A stretch of 64,000 nucleotides of DNA from Papilionanthe hookeriana x Papilionanthe teres (GCA_022702705.1 CM040423.1:113331738-113395737), one strand, 5' to 3'; counted from the first letter of the stretch, positions 12,612 through 24,901 are shown. Numbers and translations: made by a program. Notes: generated by a model from the sequence alone, not told the origin.

Positions 12612-12639
12612 GTAATAGCCACTACAGGGCAGTTTTTTC
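12417..12639. repeat. Two-copy direct duplication separated by TA runs
   Basis: Copy 1 (12417-12507) and copy 2 (12508-12639) share the order ACATGCGAT-GCTGCCAGAAA-ATGCGGTTTGATTTTTT, then a TA run, then CTGTAATAGCCACTACAG, then GCAGTTTTTT. The copies differ mainly in the length of the TA run: short in copy 1, about 29 repeats in copy 2. Confidence 0.8.
12551..12609. repeat. (TA)n microsatellite
   Basis: Uninterrupted run of about 29 TA dinucleotides within the second copy of the local duplication. Likely length-polymorphic. Confidence 0.95.
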
Positions 12640-13261
12640 TTCTGCAGCTTCATAGCTGGTTCATCAAACAGCCGCTGCTTCCCCAAAAAGACCATCAGTT
12701 TTCCTAAATAGACTTGGCATTTGGTAGACCCTTCAACTTGTCTTATCAACCAATTGCTCGAGATGTTATATGATCAATTAGGCCATAGGAAGCTTTATGG
12801 CTAAGCAAGTACTGCAAAATATGCTTTGATAGCGGGCACTACAATTTTTTTTTAATATATTACTTCATTCATGTAATCATGATACATATTTATACATACA
12901 AAAGAGGAGCCCTAGCTATAACGAACAAGAGAGAATATTAGCAATATAAGACAAATGGGCTAAGCCTCAGTCTCAATCTCTGTGGTTCTCCCTCTCTCTC
13001 TCTCTCCACATTTTTCAAACCATAAATTCAAATCCTCCAGCATTATTAGTGTACCTATTGAGTATTTTTGGAGCCATCATTCTTTAGGTTCGATGAGTGT
13101 GGCAAAGACTGGAAAATTCAGAGACATTGAACACAAAGGCTGCGAACCTTTAGTGAACATGAACAACACTACAAAATTCATTTCACAGAAATTAGTTCAA
13201 CTGAAAAATAAGATGATGAGGATGATCCAAGAGGCAATGGTGCATTACTCAATACTAGAAT

Positions 13262-13345
13262 CTCTATTGTTCTCTTTCTCTTTCTCCCTCTCCCTCCCCC
13301 CTTCCCTCCCTCTCCCTCCCTCCCTTCCTCCCTCTCCCGCTTTTT
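13262..13345. repeat. Pyrimidine tract, (CT/CCCT)n
   Basis: About 80 bp almost entirely of C and T on the plus strand, with CTCCCT-type units. A shorter CT run lies at 12990-13006. It is a low-complexity sequence and accounts for the short Glu/Arg/Gly-rich frames on the opposite strand. Confidence 0.9.
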
Positions 13346-15133
13346 TTTCCAACCCATAAAATAAAGTTCTTTAATGATAATGGTTTGCCCACCGAGTAAT
13401 TTTGAATCCAAGATCCTCTTAAATATTGCGACTGTAGAAAACAAAGCATTTTGAAAAACTATACATAGTGGATGAAAACTTTATTAGAGCACAAATGCCA
13501 TAAAAGTGTTCATCTCACACCAACTAGTTTATCTGAATAAAAAAGATTGCGATAAAGATCTATGGGGCAATTGTGCACTACTTTGAAATAGAATACTAAA
13601 AAACCCTAACCAAGAATTAGAGCCTTGACTTCACATTGGAGCTAAGAATCATGAGGGAGAGCAATGTGAAAGTTCTAATTTGAGAAAATATTTTTTGCCA
13701 AAAATTTATGAATGTAAAGCCACCCAAGATGTTCAAGAATCAATCCTTGGAATCATACTAGGAGAAGATGGACCACATGGAGCACATCACATCATTTAAT
13801 GTTGTTGTCTCCCCAATTTACATTAACAACACCAGCCTGAAATGACATTTTTTTTTTTACCCTAAAAAATCTGCCTTATGGTGGTTCACTCACCTTCTTT
13901 TGAAGTTATCACCTCATTGTCCAAATACAAATAAATGTTTCTAAAACTACGATGAAAGCATAGAAGATTTTAAAGAACTAGTAAGCATTGATAAATACAG
14001 TAGAAACTTGATAGAACTTTAAAGACATTATCTTTTCTTCTACACTTAGTGAGAGATGAAGCACTCAAGGATATCGAGCTAGTTGTAGCTCATGAAACTT
14101 TGGAAAAGGGCCTCAATGTAAAACACATGTGATATAATTTTTTATTGTCCAACAAGCAAATGGCTTGGGAGAGCTCCTGGAACTCATCAACCCTAAGTTT
14201 ATTATGTAAGAATATGACCTCAAGGTTGACTTCAATTGCCATATGAACAAAAGGACTATGGAAACAAAAGAGATTCTCCATTTCTCTGAATTGAGAAAAA
14301 GCTCAATGAACTAAGAAAGAGCAAACAAGATGCTTCTTTGATCAAAGGGCAGCATGCCCTTTCAAAATTTTGTCCATCATAAGGAAAAATGACATAATGA
14401 GCTCTATCAATTAAAATTGTCACCTCCAAATCCCTTCAACAACACATGACTCCTTTGTGAGTCTCTATGGCTGAGCTAGTTAAGGCCCTTAAAAATAAAG
14501 ATACTTCAAGAAGCTCACACCAATAAGAGTCAGTGATCATCTGTGTGATTCGATAAATTAATGTGCCTATCATAATGACTATTCTCATGGAACGAAACTA
14601 AATAAAAACATTTAGAAACTAGTATATAAGTTAATCAAAACTTGGAAACGGAAGAAAATTGTACTCACTAATTTGAGTAATATCATAAATAGAAAGAAAG
14701 TAGTATAAGACAATGATAACAATTCTCGTTTGACTTAAGTCATCCACATAGACCAAGTAATCTCACCCTTTTTGCAGGAAATGAATATGAGGTATCACGC
14801 TAGTTAAACCTCTAACGACTATGGTTGCGAGAGGTAAATCTGAAAAATTCTTACATACCACTAACTCATGTATAGACTCCTCACCCTCACAAATAATGAA
14901 TTTCAAATTTAGGGCAATTCATATAATGAAGTAGTACTTGTAATGCTACTGATCAAAAAGATCTCGTTTGTCAACAACATGGTTAAGATTGGGTGTTTGA
15001 GGAATATTATTATTTAAACTATTTCTTAATATGAATGGATCAAGTCGTACTTCCTCTTACAGTCTCATTATAAATCTTATTTGAGAAACTAATAAATATT
15101 TAAGTAAGCTTCCCTCCAGTTACATGTTTTGAA
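13346..15133. other. AT-rich gene-free region, possibly decayed retroelement
   Basis: No supported ORF. It lies directly upstream of the decayed gypsy protease and reverse transcriptase segments, so it may be the remains of the matching gag, but I could not recognise gag motifs. Nothing else is visible. Confidence 0.35.
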
Positions 15134-15310
15134 GATGACTTGCTAACTACCATGTTCGACTTTGTCACATTCAATGCCATAGCCTTCTACAAGGTCATCT
15201 TCAAATGAATTCATCTCGACACCTTCCATGTTGTGGTATCTACCTATCATAGAGTCATCATGTTCTTAGGTGAGGGATATATTATGACAGAACAAGATGA
15301 CTTGGCATAA
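15134..15310 (+). pseudogene. Decayed Ty3/gypsy protease-region fragment
   Basis: Reading from 15134, one frame with a single stop (15209) gives the pattern typical of the segment after the retropepsin active site in plant gypsy polyproteins: 'FDFVTFNAIAFYKVI' followed by 'VVVSTYHRVIMF' and a Gly-Glu-Gly segment. It is one of two recognisable pieces of an old element in this interval. The catalytic Asp itself is not visible. Confidence rests on motif order and on the RT fragment 350 bp downstream. Confidence 0.55.
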
Positions 15311-15662
15311 TCCTAGAATTTCTACCTAAAGGATGCAAGCTAAGTGTGAGAAAAAACCTCACATTAAGGTGTTCAAATGAGTAGGTTCTTAGAGAATAAT
15401 TAAGTTATCAAAATAAGTTTCAAAATTTAGATGAAAACTTGATAACAGTTTTAACCTTAGTACAACACAAAATTTCGACCACAAGGAGGATTTTATTTTC
15501 ACTAAGAAGAAAAATGCAAATGTATTTGCATGTTTCATCAAGTAGATGATTGAATTAGATGTAGGTGTCTCTTTTTGTCGAATTAACATAAAGCTTAAAT
15601 TGGGATCGATCAAGCATAAGATTTTTCCTAATGCAATTAATCTTAATGAACTATTTTGCTAA

Positions 15663-15835
15663 GAGGTGAAATGGCTATGACAAGTTGGCTTTGTTAGGGA
15701 GATATTACACTTGGACCGGATCTCTAATGTGGTTTTGGTTCAAAAACTTAATGGGAAAAGGATAATTTGTTTAAAATTCATGAACCTCAATATAGTATGC
15801 TCAAAGGATAATTATCTGCACTCTTGAATCAGTGC
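15663..15835 (+). pseudogene. Decayed Ty3/gypsy reverse transcriptase N-terminal fragment
   Basis: One frame with a single stop (15678) reads through 'SNVVLVQKLNGKR' and 'CSKDNY' in the order and spacing of the first RT blocks of Tat-type gypsy elements, where ANVV-V-K-NG and CPKD-YPLP are standard. The active-site YVDD block is not found downstream. Together with the protease fragment it marks a highly decayed plus-strand gypsy insertion between the receptor kinase and E1. Confidence 0.7.
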
Positions 15836-16489
15836 CTCAATTTTTTTGTTGTTATGGTTCCATTAAAGTTTTTCCAAAGGCCCTTCCTTTAACCCACTTT
15901 CAAGATGAGGTTGTACTAATCTCGCCATTTGATGTTGGTGACTTCATCTAAATGATAATTTAAATTCTAATTTGTTAATTAATGAAGAATCCTTTCCTAT
16001 TGTTCCCTAGACATTAAATAATTCTTTTTTAGACAAATTCTTCTTTGCTAATCAAACATAGGTGAGCTTCTTGTTGCTTTGTGTAATAATGTGCTGGTAC
16101 ACCTCTCCCTGCTTTGAAACCTAGATCCAACAAGAGATCTGATAGGGAGAGCTTGAGTTAGATGTCTTGATGGATTATCATGTATGTAAAATTTATAATA
16201 TTCATGGTCATATTATGCAATAGATAGACCACAAAAATTGCATTAAATTTAATGCATTTCATTATGCTTTAAACAAGTGAGTATTATTCCATCATATTAT
16301 GTTTGCTATCATTTTATATATGCATGCATTAATGCATGAAAATTTTATTTGATATTAGCATCCTAAAATTGTGCTTAATACCTTATTTTTATATAGTTTT
16401 ATCTTGCATGCAAAAATAAAAGTTTGTATACATGTGTTTTTATCAAGTATGATAAATAAATTTAGCAAAATGTTTACATGTCTAGCATG
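15836..16489. other. AT-rich region without a supported gene
   Basis: Probable continuation of the decayed gypsy relic, then AT-rich DNA up to the E1 insertion. It is rich in ATGCAT-like motifs (16320-16340). No ORF or RNA gene is recognised. Confidence 0.35.
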
Positions 16490-16494
16490 AATGT

Positions 16495-18058
16495 TGATCC
16501 ACTGAAAATTTGATAGCTTTTTACTATCCATTTCATACCTCTTTTTGATGATATTGCACTTTAAAGGAAGGTATTTTTCATGATTTCATGCTTGTACAGT
16601 GATTAAAAGCCTTTGGAGCAAAAGGAAGAAAAAAGGAGCAAATTTAGAGCAAAAAGGAGCCAAAGTGTAAAAGTTGAACTGGCGCCGAACGACGCCCTAT
16701 CCAGCGTCGAACCGCGCCCTATCCCGATTTCAAACTAGATTCAATGTATTTGGATGGATTTTGGAGGGATGCAAGCAAAAAACTCTTGAGAAATCAGTTA
16801 TGGCCAAATTTAAACCACTTTTGGGAGAGATTTCAGAGGGGGGCGTGTGTGTTTAGTGAGTGGTAGAGACTAGAGAGTGTTAGGAAAGTTTACAGAGAGT
16901 GATATAAGGTTTGTAAATTCTCTTCCAAGGAGGGTAGGAGAAGAGGGAAAGTGAGAGATTTCTTCTTCCTTACTATTCTAAAGAGAGAATTGTGTGTTGT
17001 TGTAAAGAAAAAAGAGGAGTCAAAGGAATTTCTTGATATTTGCTTAGGGAAGAGTTTGAGATAAGTAGTCTTTTCTTTACTCTAATTGTATGACATTGCT
17101 TTTATATATAAAATCCATGTTGTGTCATTCTTTGCTCACGAGTCTTGAGTAGATTTCTTTGTCTTTCTCCTTCTCATGTGATGTGTTGATGTTGTGAAAT
17201 AGAAATGACGTGTCGATTAATTATGGATAATTTGTGATGATCTTTTAACTTAGAACTTAATTTGGTTTTTGATCTGGCCAATTGAATTGTTAAAACTTCT
17301 TGGAAAACTTATATTCTGAAAGGATTATGAGTTCCACAACTCAAGTGAAGATCACATTCGATGTCCATGAATTAGGAACGTAATTCATCGGGGTTGAGTA
17401 CAAATAAATAGGGAAATATACTTTGATAGGCATAGAATTGGATATTTTAGAGTGACAGGCTAAAATCCTCAATTTGGTCTTAAGATTTGGAAACCAAAGC
17501 GAGAGTTAGCCTTAAGGGGAAGAGAAGTGGAAGCCCTAGAGTGAGAGCCAATATCCTCCTAGCCTAGCCACGGATTTGGGGACTAAACTTAAGACTAGCT
17601 AATGTTCTTTATACGCTGAAATATGGGCAAAGAATAGGATTGCTCCTATTTGGCACAATACATTTGCATCACTGAACCATGTCAAAAAAATCAACAAATT
17701 AACATTGAAAAGGAGGAAGACTCTTTCTTGCAACTGTGTTTAGTTATAAATTTAGTGTTGTGTGTTAGTTTAACTTGTTGTTGTGTACTTTAGTAGTAAT
17801 AGTAACTTTTATTGTTTACACCTATTTCAAAAATCAAAATTACTTGCAATTGTGTTGTAATTTGAATAGTGATTTTTGTGCTATGCCTTGAAATTAATTG
17901 CCTCCCTGTGGGATCGATATCTAGGACTCCATTGGAGCCCTTTATTACTTGAGCGATATGTATACTTGTGTTAATTGTGTGACTCATTTTAAAAATTTAA
18001 ATTAATATAAATATAAATCTGAGTTCCTAAATTTTGGCAAATTGAAAAAGTCGCACCA
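16495..18058 (+). repeat. 5' LTR of E1
   Basis: Begins TGATCCACTG, ends TCGCACCA, and is followed seven bases later by a primer site, so it is a 5' LTR of 1564 bp. It shares landmark blocks with the other Athila-type LTRs: the 'GATATTGCACTTTAAAGGAAGG' region near the start, a GC-rich inverted-repeat patch (16680-16730), and an ending with GTATACTTG. Confidence 0.88.
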
Positions 18059-18064
18059 AATTTT

Positions 18065-18082
18065 TGGCTTTGTTGCTAGAGA
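18065..18082 (+). other. Primer binding site of E1 (degenerate tRNA-Asp type)
   Basis: TGGCTTTGTTGCTAGAGA lies in the position of the Athila primer site, classically TGGCGCCGTTGCCGGGGA. The differences are mostly C-to-T and G-to-A, as expected from deamination of methylated cytosines. Confidence 0.75.
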
Positions 18083-18302
18083 GGTAAGGTAAAAAAAACT
18101 GTTAAAATTAATTTCGTAGTATTTGAAATCTTATATTTGAATTACAAGTCATAATTGTGTGTGTTTGTTTACTGTTAGTGTGCTTATTGTGATTGTATGT
18201 GTAGTAGTGGATCTATAGGTTTATTGCCTTACGATTCTGAATTAGAGTGTACGAATAGAAAAATTCAAAAAACAACAAAAAAATCTAAAAAATCCTCACA
18301 AA

Positions 18303-19736
18303 ATGGCGAACAATTTGAACAATCAAAATGGAAACATTCCAAGAACTTTAAGAGATTATGCTAATCCAACAGCAGATGAAATTCACTTAACTATTCAAAA
18401 TCCCGATGTTACTGGTAATTCATTTAAACTTAAACATGTTATTATCCAAATGGTACATAATAATCAATTTGGATGAACACCTAATGAAGATCCTAATTTA
18501 CATCTCGCTAGTATTCTAGAACTGTGTGCTACCTTTAAATATGATGGAGTGTCGAACGATGTTGTTAGACTTAGACTTTATCCTTTTTCTCTAAGGGATA
18601 AGGCTAAAGCGCGGTTAAACTCATTAGCACCTAGATCTATCGGAACTTGGGAAGAACTTTCACAAAAGTTTATGTCAAAATATTTCCCTCCTTCTGAAAC
18701 TACTATGTTGAGAAATGATATCACATCTTTTAGACAGTTTGATGGAGAACATATATATAAAGCTTGGGAAGTATTTAAAGATCTTATGAGTAAATATCCA
18801 CATCATGCTTTAGCAGATTGGTTAATAATTCAGACATTTTATAATGGATTAGTGGGATCTTTGAGATCGATTATCGATGCTGTTGCTGGTGGATCATTAA
18901 TGTCTAGTCCTATTAATGAAACATATTAATTAATTGAGGAGATGGCTACTAACAATTTTCAATGGCCTTCTGAGCGGGTAAATCCTAAGAGAGTAGCCAG
19001 TATTCATGATTCTGATGCAATAACTATGATAGTCTCTCAAATTGCTGCACTGTTAAAGAAAATAGATTAATATGGAATGAATTATTCTTCAACACCACTA
19101 ATGTTAGAAGAAAACTCATTAGGACAGATGATAGACTCTCAATCACCTTATGAATCATTGAATGCCATAAGTAACAAAGTCAATAACCCTTATTCAAATT
19201 ATTACAATCCTAGTTGGAGGAATCACCTAAATTTCAACTGGAATAATACTAATGCTATTGTTAACTCGCAGTGGGGAAACAATCATATGAAGCCAATTAG
19301 AAATCCAAACAACCAAGGAAATACCAATTTTAGACCTTCTTATCCTCCAGGTTTTAATATTAACCCACAATTTAAGGAAAAGAAATTGTCTACTGAGGAA
19401 ATGATTCTGAATATAAGAAATCAAATTCAAGCTCAAAATGTTGCAATGAAGAACATTGAGAATTAATTAGGTCAAATCTTTACTGTGCTTAATAATAATC
19501 CTTCTGGAAATCTTCCATGCAATGTTGAGATCAACCCAAAAGATCAAAACAAAGAGCAAATCAAAGCTATTCAATTAAGAAGTGGAAAAGAACTCAAAAC
19601 AAGAGTTCAAAAAGAAATCAAAGTTGAAAGAGAGGAAGTGAACATTGAGAAATGTTCTAAAAAGATATATCCTGACGATTATCCGTTGGAGCCAATGAAG
19701 ATAACAGTTGAAACACCACCTCCTCTTTTTCCTTGA
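18303..19736 (+). pseudogene. gag: E1 gag, Athila-type (stops)
   Basis: The capsid/nucleocapsid precursor is read in one frame from the ATG at 18303, with stops at 18474, 18927 and later but little sign of frame change. The core retrotransposon-gag block is at 18549-18880: 'LYPFSLRDKAKARLNSL' followed by 'SQKFMSKYFPPSE', a helix-rich capsid region common to Athila gags. Downstream (19077-19736) is an Asn/Tyr-rich linker with a 'FRPSYPPGF' motif and a Lys/Glu-rich tail leading toward protease. No CCHC zinc knuckle is seen. It pairs with E2 gag, to which it is clearly similar. It would package element RNA into virus-like particles, but this copy is broken. Confidence 0.88.
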
Positions 19737-20375
19737 AGACTAAAGAAACAGAACATGGATAATAGATTTGCAATGTTTTTGGAAATCCTTAAGAGGTTAA
19801 CTATTAATATTACCCTTGTTAAAGTGTTAGAGCAAGTGCCTGATTATGCAAATTTTATGAAGGATGTTTTTAAAAGAAAAAGAAAGTTCTAGGACCACGA
19901 GACTGTTGCACTTAGCAGTGAGTGTAGTGCAATTATTTAGAAAAAGCTTCCAGGAAAACTTAAAGACCCAGGAAGTTTCACTATCCCGTGTGCTATTGGT
20001 GAGAAATTTTTCGGAAGAGCTTTATATGATCTTGGAGCTAGTATTAACCTTATGCCTTTATCAACTTTCAAAAGATTGGGAATAGGAGAAATTTCACTTA
20101 CATCTATGATTCTTCAATTAGCTGATCGTTCTATCACTTATCCTAAGGGAGTTGTGGAAGATGTATTAGTAAAGGTGGATAAATTTATCTTCCCTGTGGA
20201 CTATATTGTATTAGATATGGAGGAAGATAAGGAGATTCCAATTATTTTGGAAAGACCATTCCTTGCTAATGTGAGAGCTTTGATCAATGTTCAGAAAAGA
20301 GAATTAACTATGAGGGTTAATGATCAAGAATTAACTTTCAATATTCTGAAATATATGAAATACCCTTCAACTTAA
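19737..20375 (+). pseudogene. E1 aspartic protease region
   Basis: Retropepsin-like domain with the Athila-style active site DLGASINLM (catalytic Asp codon 20028-20030) and the flap/second-half pattern ending in 'PIILERPFL' near 20240-20270. Open from 20052 to 20375. Upstream linker 19737-20020 is interrupted by stops. The function in an intact element is to cleave the Gag-Pol polyprotein. Confidence 0.85.
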
Positions 20376-20559
20376 AAAGATGATGAGTATTTTTGAATGG
20401 ATGTCTGTGATTATTTAAGAGAAGATCACTTTAAAGAAATATTAGAAGAAAACATAGAATGTAAGGATGAAGATGGAAGTGAAACTGAATATGGATTGGA
20501 TGATATGAATAATGAAAGGTTTTGTTCAAAAATGATTTGAAAGATTAGATATTATGGAA

Positions 20560-21762
20560 ACTGGATATAAAAGTTTATTTCCATCTATCATTAGACCTCA
20601 TGAACTTGAACTGAAAATTCTCACTAATCATTTAAAGTATATGTATTTAGGAGATTCATCTACTTTACCAATCATTGTATTTTCGCATTTAAATGAAAAT
20701 TAAGAACAAAAATTATTGGACAACTTAAAAAGATACAAAAAGGCTTTTGGTTGGTCCATAGCTGATATTAAAGGAATCAGTCATTCGATCTGTATGCACA
20801 GAATTCTTTTGAATGAACAGCATTAACCTAGAGGTGATCCACAAAGGAGACTGAACCCAATAATGAAAGAAATGATTAAAAAGGAGATTTTAAAGTGGTT
20901 CGATGTTGGAATCATATATCCTATTTTTGATAGTGTTTGGGTAAGCCCAATTCATTGTGTACCTAAGAAAGGAGGAGTGAAGGTTGATGCAACTGAAATA
21001 AATGAAATTATTCCAACAAGACAAGTCACTGGTTGGTGAATATGTATTGATTATAGAAAATTAAACGCCGCCACTAGAAAAGATCACATTCCTTTACCAT
21101 TTTTAGACCAAATGCTAGATAGACTTGCGGGACACAAGTGTTATTGCTTTTTGGATGGATATACCGGTTATCACCAAATACCTATTACTCCCAAGGATCA
21201 AGAGAAGACTACATTTACTACCCCTTATGGAACTTTTGCTTTTAGAAGGATGCCCTTTGGATTATGTAACCCACCTGCAACATTTCAAATATGTATGATG
21301 TCTATATTTAGCAAATTAATAGATGACATAATAGGAGTGTTTATGGATGATTTCTCAGTATTTGGAGACTCATTTGATGCATGCTTATGGAACTTGGAAA
21401 AATTTTCGGAGGTATGTGAAAGAACAAATTTATTCCTAAACTGGGAGAAGTGTCAATTTATAGTTGCAAGAGAAATTGTGCTCAGACATAAAATATCTGA
21501 ATATGGCATGGAAGTAGATCTTGCAAAGATTCAAATTATAGAAAAATTACCACCTCCAACAACTGTGAGATGGTTAAGAAGCTTTTTGGGACATGTAGAA
21601 TTCTACATGCGATATATTAAAGACTTTTCAAAAATTACCAAGCATTTATGCCAACTATTGGAAAAAGATAGGAAGTTTGATTTTAATGATGAATGTGTTA
21701 AAGCTTTCGATCTCTTAAAGAAAAAATTAATCGCTGCCCCAATAATAGTTTCACCTGACTGA
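20560..21762 (+). pseudogene. E1 reverse transcriptase
   Basis: The leading part (20560-21110) carries conserved pre-RT and RT block 1-2 sequence but is interrupted by stops. 21112-21762 is open and includes 'FLDGYTGYHQIPI', 'FAFRRMPFGLCNPPATF' and the catalytic FMDD (codons 21340-21351), the Athila variant of the YxDD box. A connection segment follows, 'RSFLGHVEFYMRYIKDFSK'. It copies genomic RNA to cDNA in an intact element. The frame differs from that of gag/protease, so there is at least one indel between 20375 and 21112. Confidence 0.9.
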
Positions 21763-22267
21763 GAGAAACTATTTGAATTACTGTGTGACACTAGCAATTA
21801 TACTATTGGAGTGGTTCTAGGGTAAAGACACGATAAAATGTTTAAGGTTATATACTATGCTGTAAGACTTACTGCTGCTCAAATTAATTATACCACTTCT
21901 AAGAAAGTTATTAGCTATTGTTTATGCATTTGAAAAATTTAGATCGTATTTGATTGGAACTAAATGCATAGTGCATACTGATCATTCTGCTATTAAATAT
22001 TTAAAGCAAAAGAAGGATGCCAAACCAAGATTGATTCGCTGGATACTGTTAATGCAAGAATTTGATTTTGAGATTGTTAATAGAGAAGGGATAGATAATC
22101 AAATAGCTGATCATTTATCTAGACTTGAGCAACCTAATTTGGATGAATTTGAAAGAGAGATCAGAGAAACTTTTCCTGGTGAGCAATTATTTAATATCAT
22201 TGAAGAAAATTTACCGTGGTATGCTGATATTGTGAACAATATTGTTTGTAATATTATACCACCTTAA
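21763..22267 (+). pseudogene. E1 RNase H region
   Basis: Follows RT directly. The first catalytic region (21780-21830) is interrupted by stops. The second half is open from 21950 with 'HTDHSAIKYL' and 'NQIADHLSRLE', the typical gypsy RNase H motifs containing catalytic Asp residues. It would degrade the RNA strand of the hybrid. A Glu-rich tail leads into integrase. Confidence 0.85.
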
Positions 22268-22273
22268 TTTACA

Positions 22274-23297
22274 GTGCAACAGAGAAAAAAATTTATTCAT
22301 GATGACAAATTTTATTTCTGGGATGATCCTTATCTATACAAGAAATGTGAAGATCTGATTACTAGGATATGTGTGCCTTATGAAGAAACTGAAAGAATTA
22401 TTAGAGAATGTCATGATTATGAATTCGGAGGACATTTCAGAGTTGATAGAACTGCACATAAGATTTTACAATCTGAATTTTATTGGCCTACTATTTTTAA
22501 AGATGTTTATAGATTTATCAAAACTTGTGATCGATGTTAAAGATTAGGCAATATATCTAGAAGAAATAAAATGTCTCTTAACTTTACTTTGGAAGTTGAA
22601 ATATTTGATGCTTGAGGATTAGATTTTATGGGACCATTTATACCTTCATTTGGAAATATTTATATACTGATTGCTGTTGATTATGTATTGAAGTGGATTG
22701 AAGCAATAGCTTTACCTAGGTGTGATGCTAGAAGTGTTTCGAGGTTCTTAATGAAAAATATTTTTACGAGATATGGAATGCCTAGAGTAATTATCACTGA
22801 TAGAGGATCCCATTTCAAGAATAATCTGATTCATAGATTGCTGGAAAAATATAATATAATGCATAAAATCTCTACAGCTTATCTTCCCCAAACAAATGGT
22901 TTAGCAGAGGTATCTAATCATCAAATTAAACAAATTTTGGAGAAAAATGTTAATCCTGAGAGATTAGATTGGTCTGCTAGAATAGATACTGCTTTATGGG
23001 CATACAGAACTGCTTATAAATCTCCTATAGGAATGTCCCCTAATAAACTTATATTTGGAAAAACATGCCACTTGCCAGTTGAATTAGAATATAAAGCATA
23101 TTGGGTGATAAAAAAATTGAACTTTAATTTAAAAGATGCTGATGAGAAGAGACGGTTGCAATTGAATGAATTAGAAGAAATCAGAAATGAATCTTATGAA
23201 AATGATAAAATATATAAGGAGAAAAGGAAAATCTGGCATGATCAGAAGATTGTTAAAAAGGAATTTGAACCATGACAAAAAATTTTATTATACAATA
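22274..23297 (+). pseudogene. E1 integrase (split by E2 insertion)
   Basis: The HHCC zinc-binding module is at about 22380-22540 (His in 'CHDYEFGGHF', Cys pair in 'CDRC'). The rve catalytic core from 22600 has Asp in 'LDFMGPF', Asp in 'ITDRGSHF' and Glu in 'LAEVSNHQ', i.e. a complete D,D-35-E set. Stops occur at 22538 and 22614. The C-terminal domain runs to the stop at 23273 and a few bases beyond, where E2 is inserted. The remaining C-terminal part is at 36962-37125. Confidence 0.9.
23293..23297 (+). repeat. Target-site duplication of E2, left copy
   Basis: CAATA immediately before the TG start of the E2 5' LTR. The identical 5 bp follow the CA end of the 3' LTR at 36957-36961, and host (E1) sequence is continuous across the site. 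Confidence 0.92.
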
Positions 23298-24895
23298 TGA
23301 TGCACCAAAAATATATACTCTTTTAGCAATATGTTTTTTAGCTATTTTTGGTGATATTACACTTTAAAGGAAGGTATTTTTCATGATGTGTTGCAGGTAT
23401 GATCAATATAGGTGATTGGAGTGAAAAGATGTAAAAAGGAACAAATTTGGAGTAAAATGGAGCAATTTGGAGGAAAACAGCCACTGGCGCCGCTTGCGCC
23501 CTACTCCTGAACCTCCAGAATTATTGGCACAATAGGGCACCGCCGGCGCCACTATCGGGCGCCGCCGGCGCCCTATGTCGGTTCATTTCAAATTGAAGAG
23601 TTTTAGCGAATTTTTGAAGAGGTGCTTGAAGAAACTCTTGGGGAATTCATTCCTAACATAAAATTAAGTGTTCAAGACGAAAAGGAGAGGAGGATTGCTA
23701 TAGAGAGTGTAAGGAAAGTGTGAGAGAGAGTTAGGGTTTATGATTTTAAGAGAGATTCTTCTCTAAGGAAGGGAGAAGAGGGAGTAAAGAGAGAGATTGC
23801 TTCTTCATCTTTGTTCCAAGGAGATAATCAAGTGTTGCAAGGAATAGGAAGAGGAATCAAGGGAACTTGAAGGAATTTGCTTAGGGAAGAGAAAGAGACA
23901 AGTTGTATTTACTATTGTGGTTTGTATGACTCTTCTTTCTTATATAAAATCCATGTGTTCTTATATCTTCTCCATGATTTGTGAGTAGTTTCCCTTGCAT
24001 TTCTTCTTGCAGAAAGTAGTGATGATGTGGTGATGTGGAATTGATGTGCCCTTTAAGTGTATAGAAGTTGTGATGTTTCTTTCATTTGAAACTTAATTTA
24101 CTTTTCAATCTGGCCAATTGACATGTTAAAACATGTTGAGGAATATTAATTCTAAAAAGATATGAATGTTCTACAACAAGAATGAAGAACCCATTTAATG
24201 TCCATGAATGAATTGCGTAGTTCATGGGGATTAAGTGCAAATAAATAGGGAAATGAGTTTTGATGGACTTCAAGTTGGAGGTTTAATGGTGACAGAATGG
24301 GATCCCCAATTTGGTCTTAAGATTGGTAACTAAAGCCTATGGTTAGCCTTCGGGTGAAGGGTGAGTGGGAGCTCCGTAGTGAGAGTCGGTATCCTCCCAG
24401 TCTAGCCTTAGATTTAATGACTAAACTTAAGATATGACAATGTTCTTTACTTGCTTGGAAGAGGGGGTACTCTTTTAAGGGTAAAGAAGCAAAAATACTC
24501 ATATTTGGCACAATACAAAAGATTAACATTCTTCATCATCCACACATCATAATCTTTTTGCAGGAAGGAATACACTTTTCATATAGAAGTATCTTAAAAA
24601 TCACATAAGCTAGTGTGTGTTAGTTAAATTAGTTCAGTAAGTAGAAGTAATTGTAGTACCTTTATTATTACCGTTCATTGCATTAACTAGTTGTAGTACA
24701 CTTGAGCAATTATTGCAATTTGTATTGGAATTTAGTGTTATATTATCTGTGAGATCGATAACTAGGACTCTATTAGAGCCTTATATTACTTGATAGATAC
24801 ATATACTTGTGTTGAATTTGTGACTTTACTAAATCATTATAAAAATACATAAATCTGACTTCATAAATTTATGCATAATATATAAAGTCACACCA
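23298..24895 (+). repeat. 5' LTR of E2
   Basis: Begins TGATGCACC, ends TCACACCA, 1598 bp, followed by the primer site. It closely matches the 3' LTR at 35313-36956. The main visible length difference is in the GC-rich inverted-repeat cluster (23481-23580 here), which is shorter than in the 3' LTR. Confidence 0.93.
23481..23580 (+). promoter_or_regulatory. GC-rich inverted-repeat cluster in E2 5' LTR
   Basis: Several GGCGCC-type units, including one complete GGGCGCC-GCC-GGCGCCC (7-bp arms, 3-nt spacer) near 23557. It lies about 190-280 bp from the LTR start, in otherwise AT-rich DNA and upstream of the likely transcription start. Function unknown. See the findings for the comparison between families. 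Confidence 0.6.
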
Positions 24896-24901
24896 AGTTT
24901 T

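Larger units (their letters stand above)
12271..12695. mobile_element. Possible MITE with imperfect terminal inverted repeats
   Basis: The left end GGTGCTTTTGGGGTGATAG and the reverse complement of the right end (GGTCTTTTTGGGG near 12678-12692) agree at most positions, giving imperfect inverted termini about 420 bp apart with no coding capacity. No convincing target-site duplication is seen, so assignment to a superfamily is not possible. The interior holds a direct duplication and a (TA)n run. Confidence 0.3.
16495..23297 (+). mobile_element. Athila-type LTR retrotransposon E1, left part (interrupted by E2)
   Basis: 5' LTR, tRNA-Asp-type primer site, then gag, protease, RT, RNase H and integrase in the Ty3/gypsy order. 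The element stops inside the integrase C-terminal region at 23297, where E2 begins, and resumes at 36962 in register, separated by the duplicated CAATA. The possible target duplication at its own left edge is AATGT (16490-16494). Its partner was not found. Coding regions have stops and at least two frame changes, so it is defective. Confidence 0.9.
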
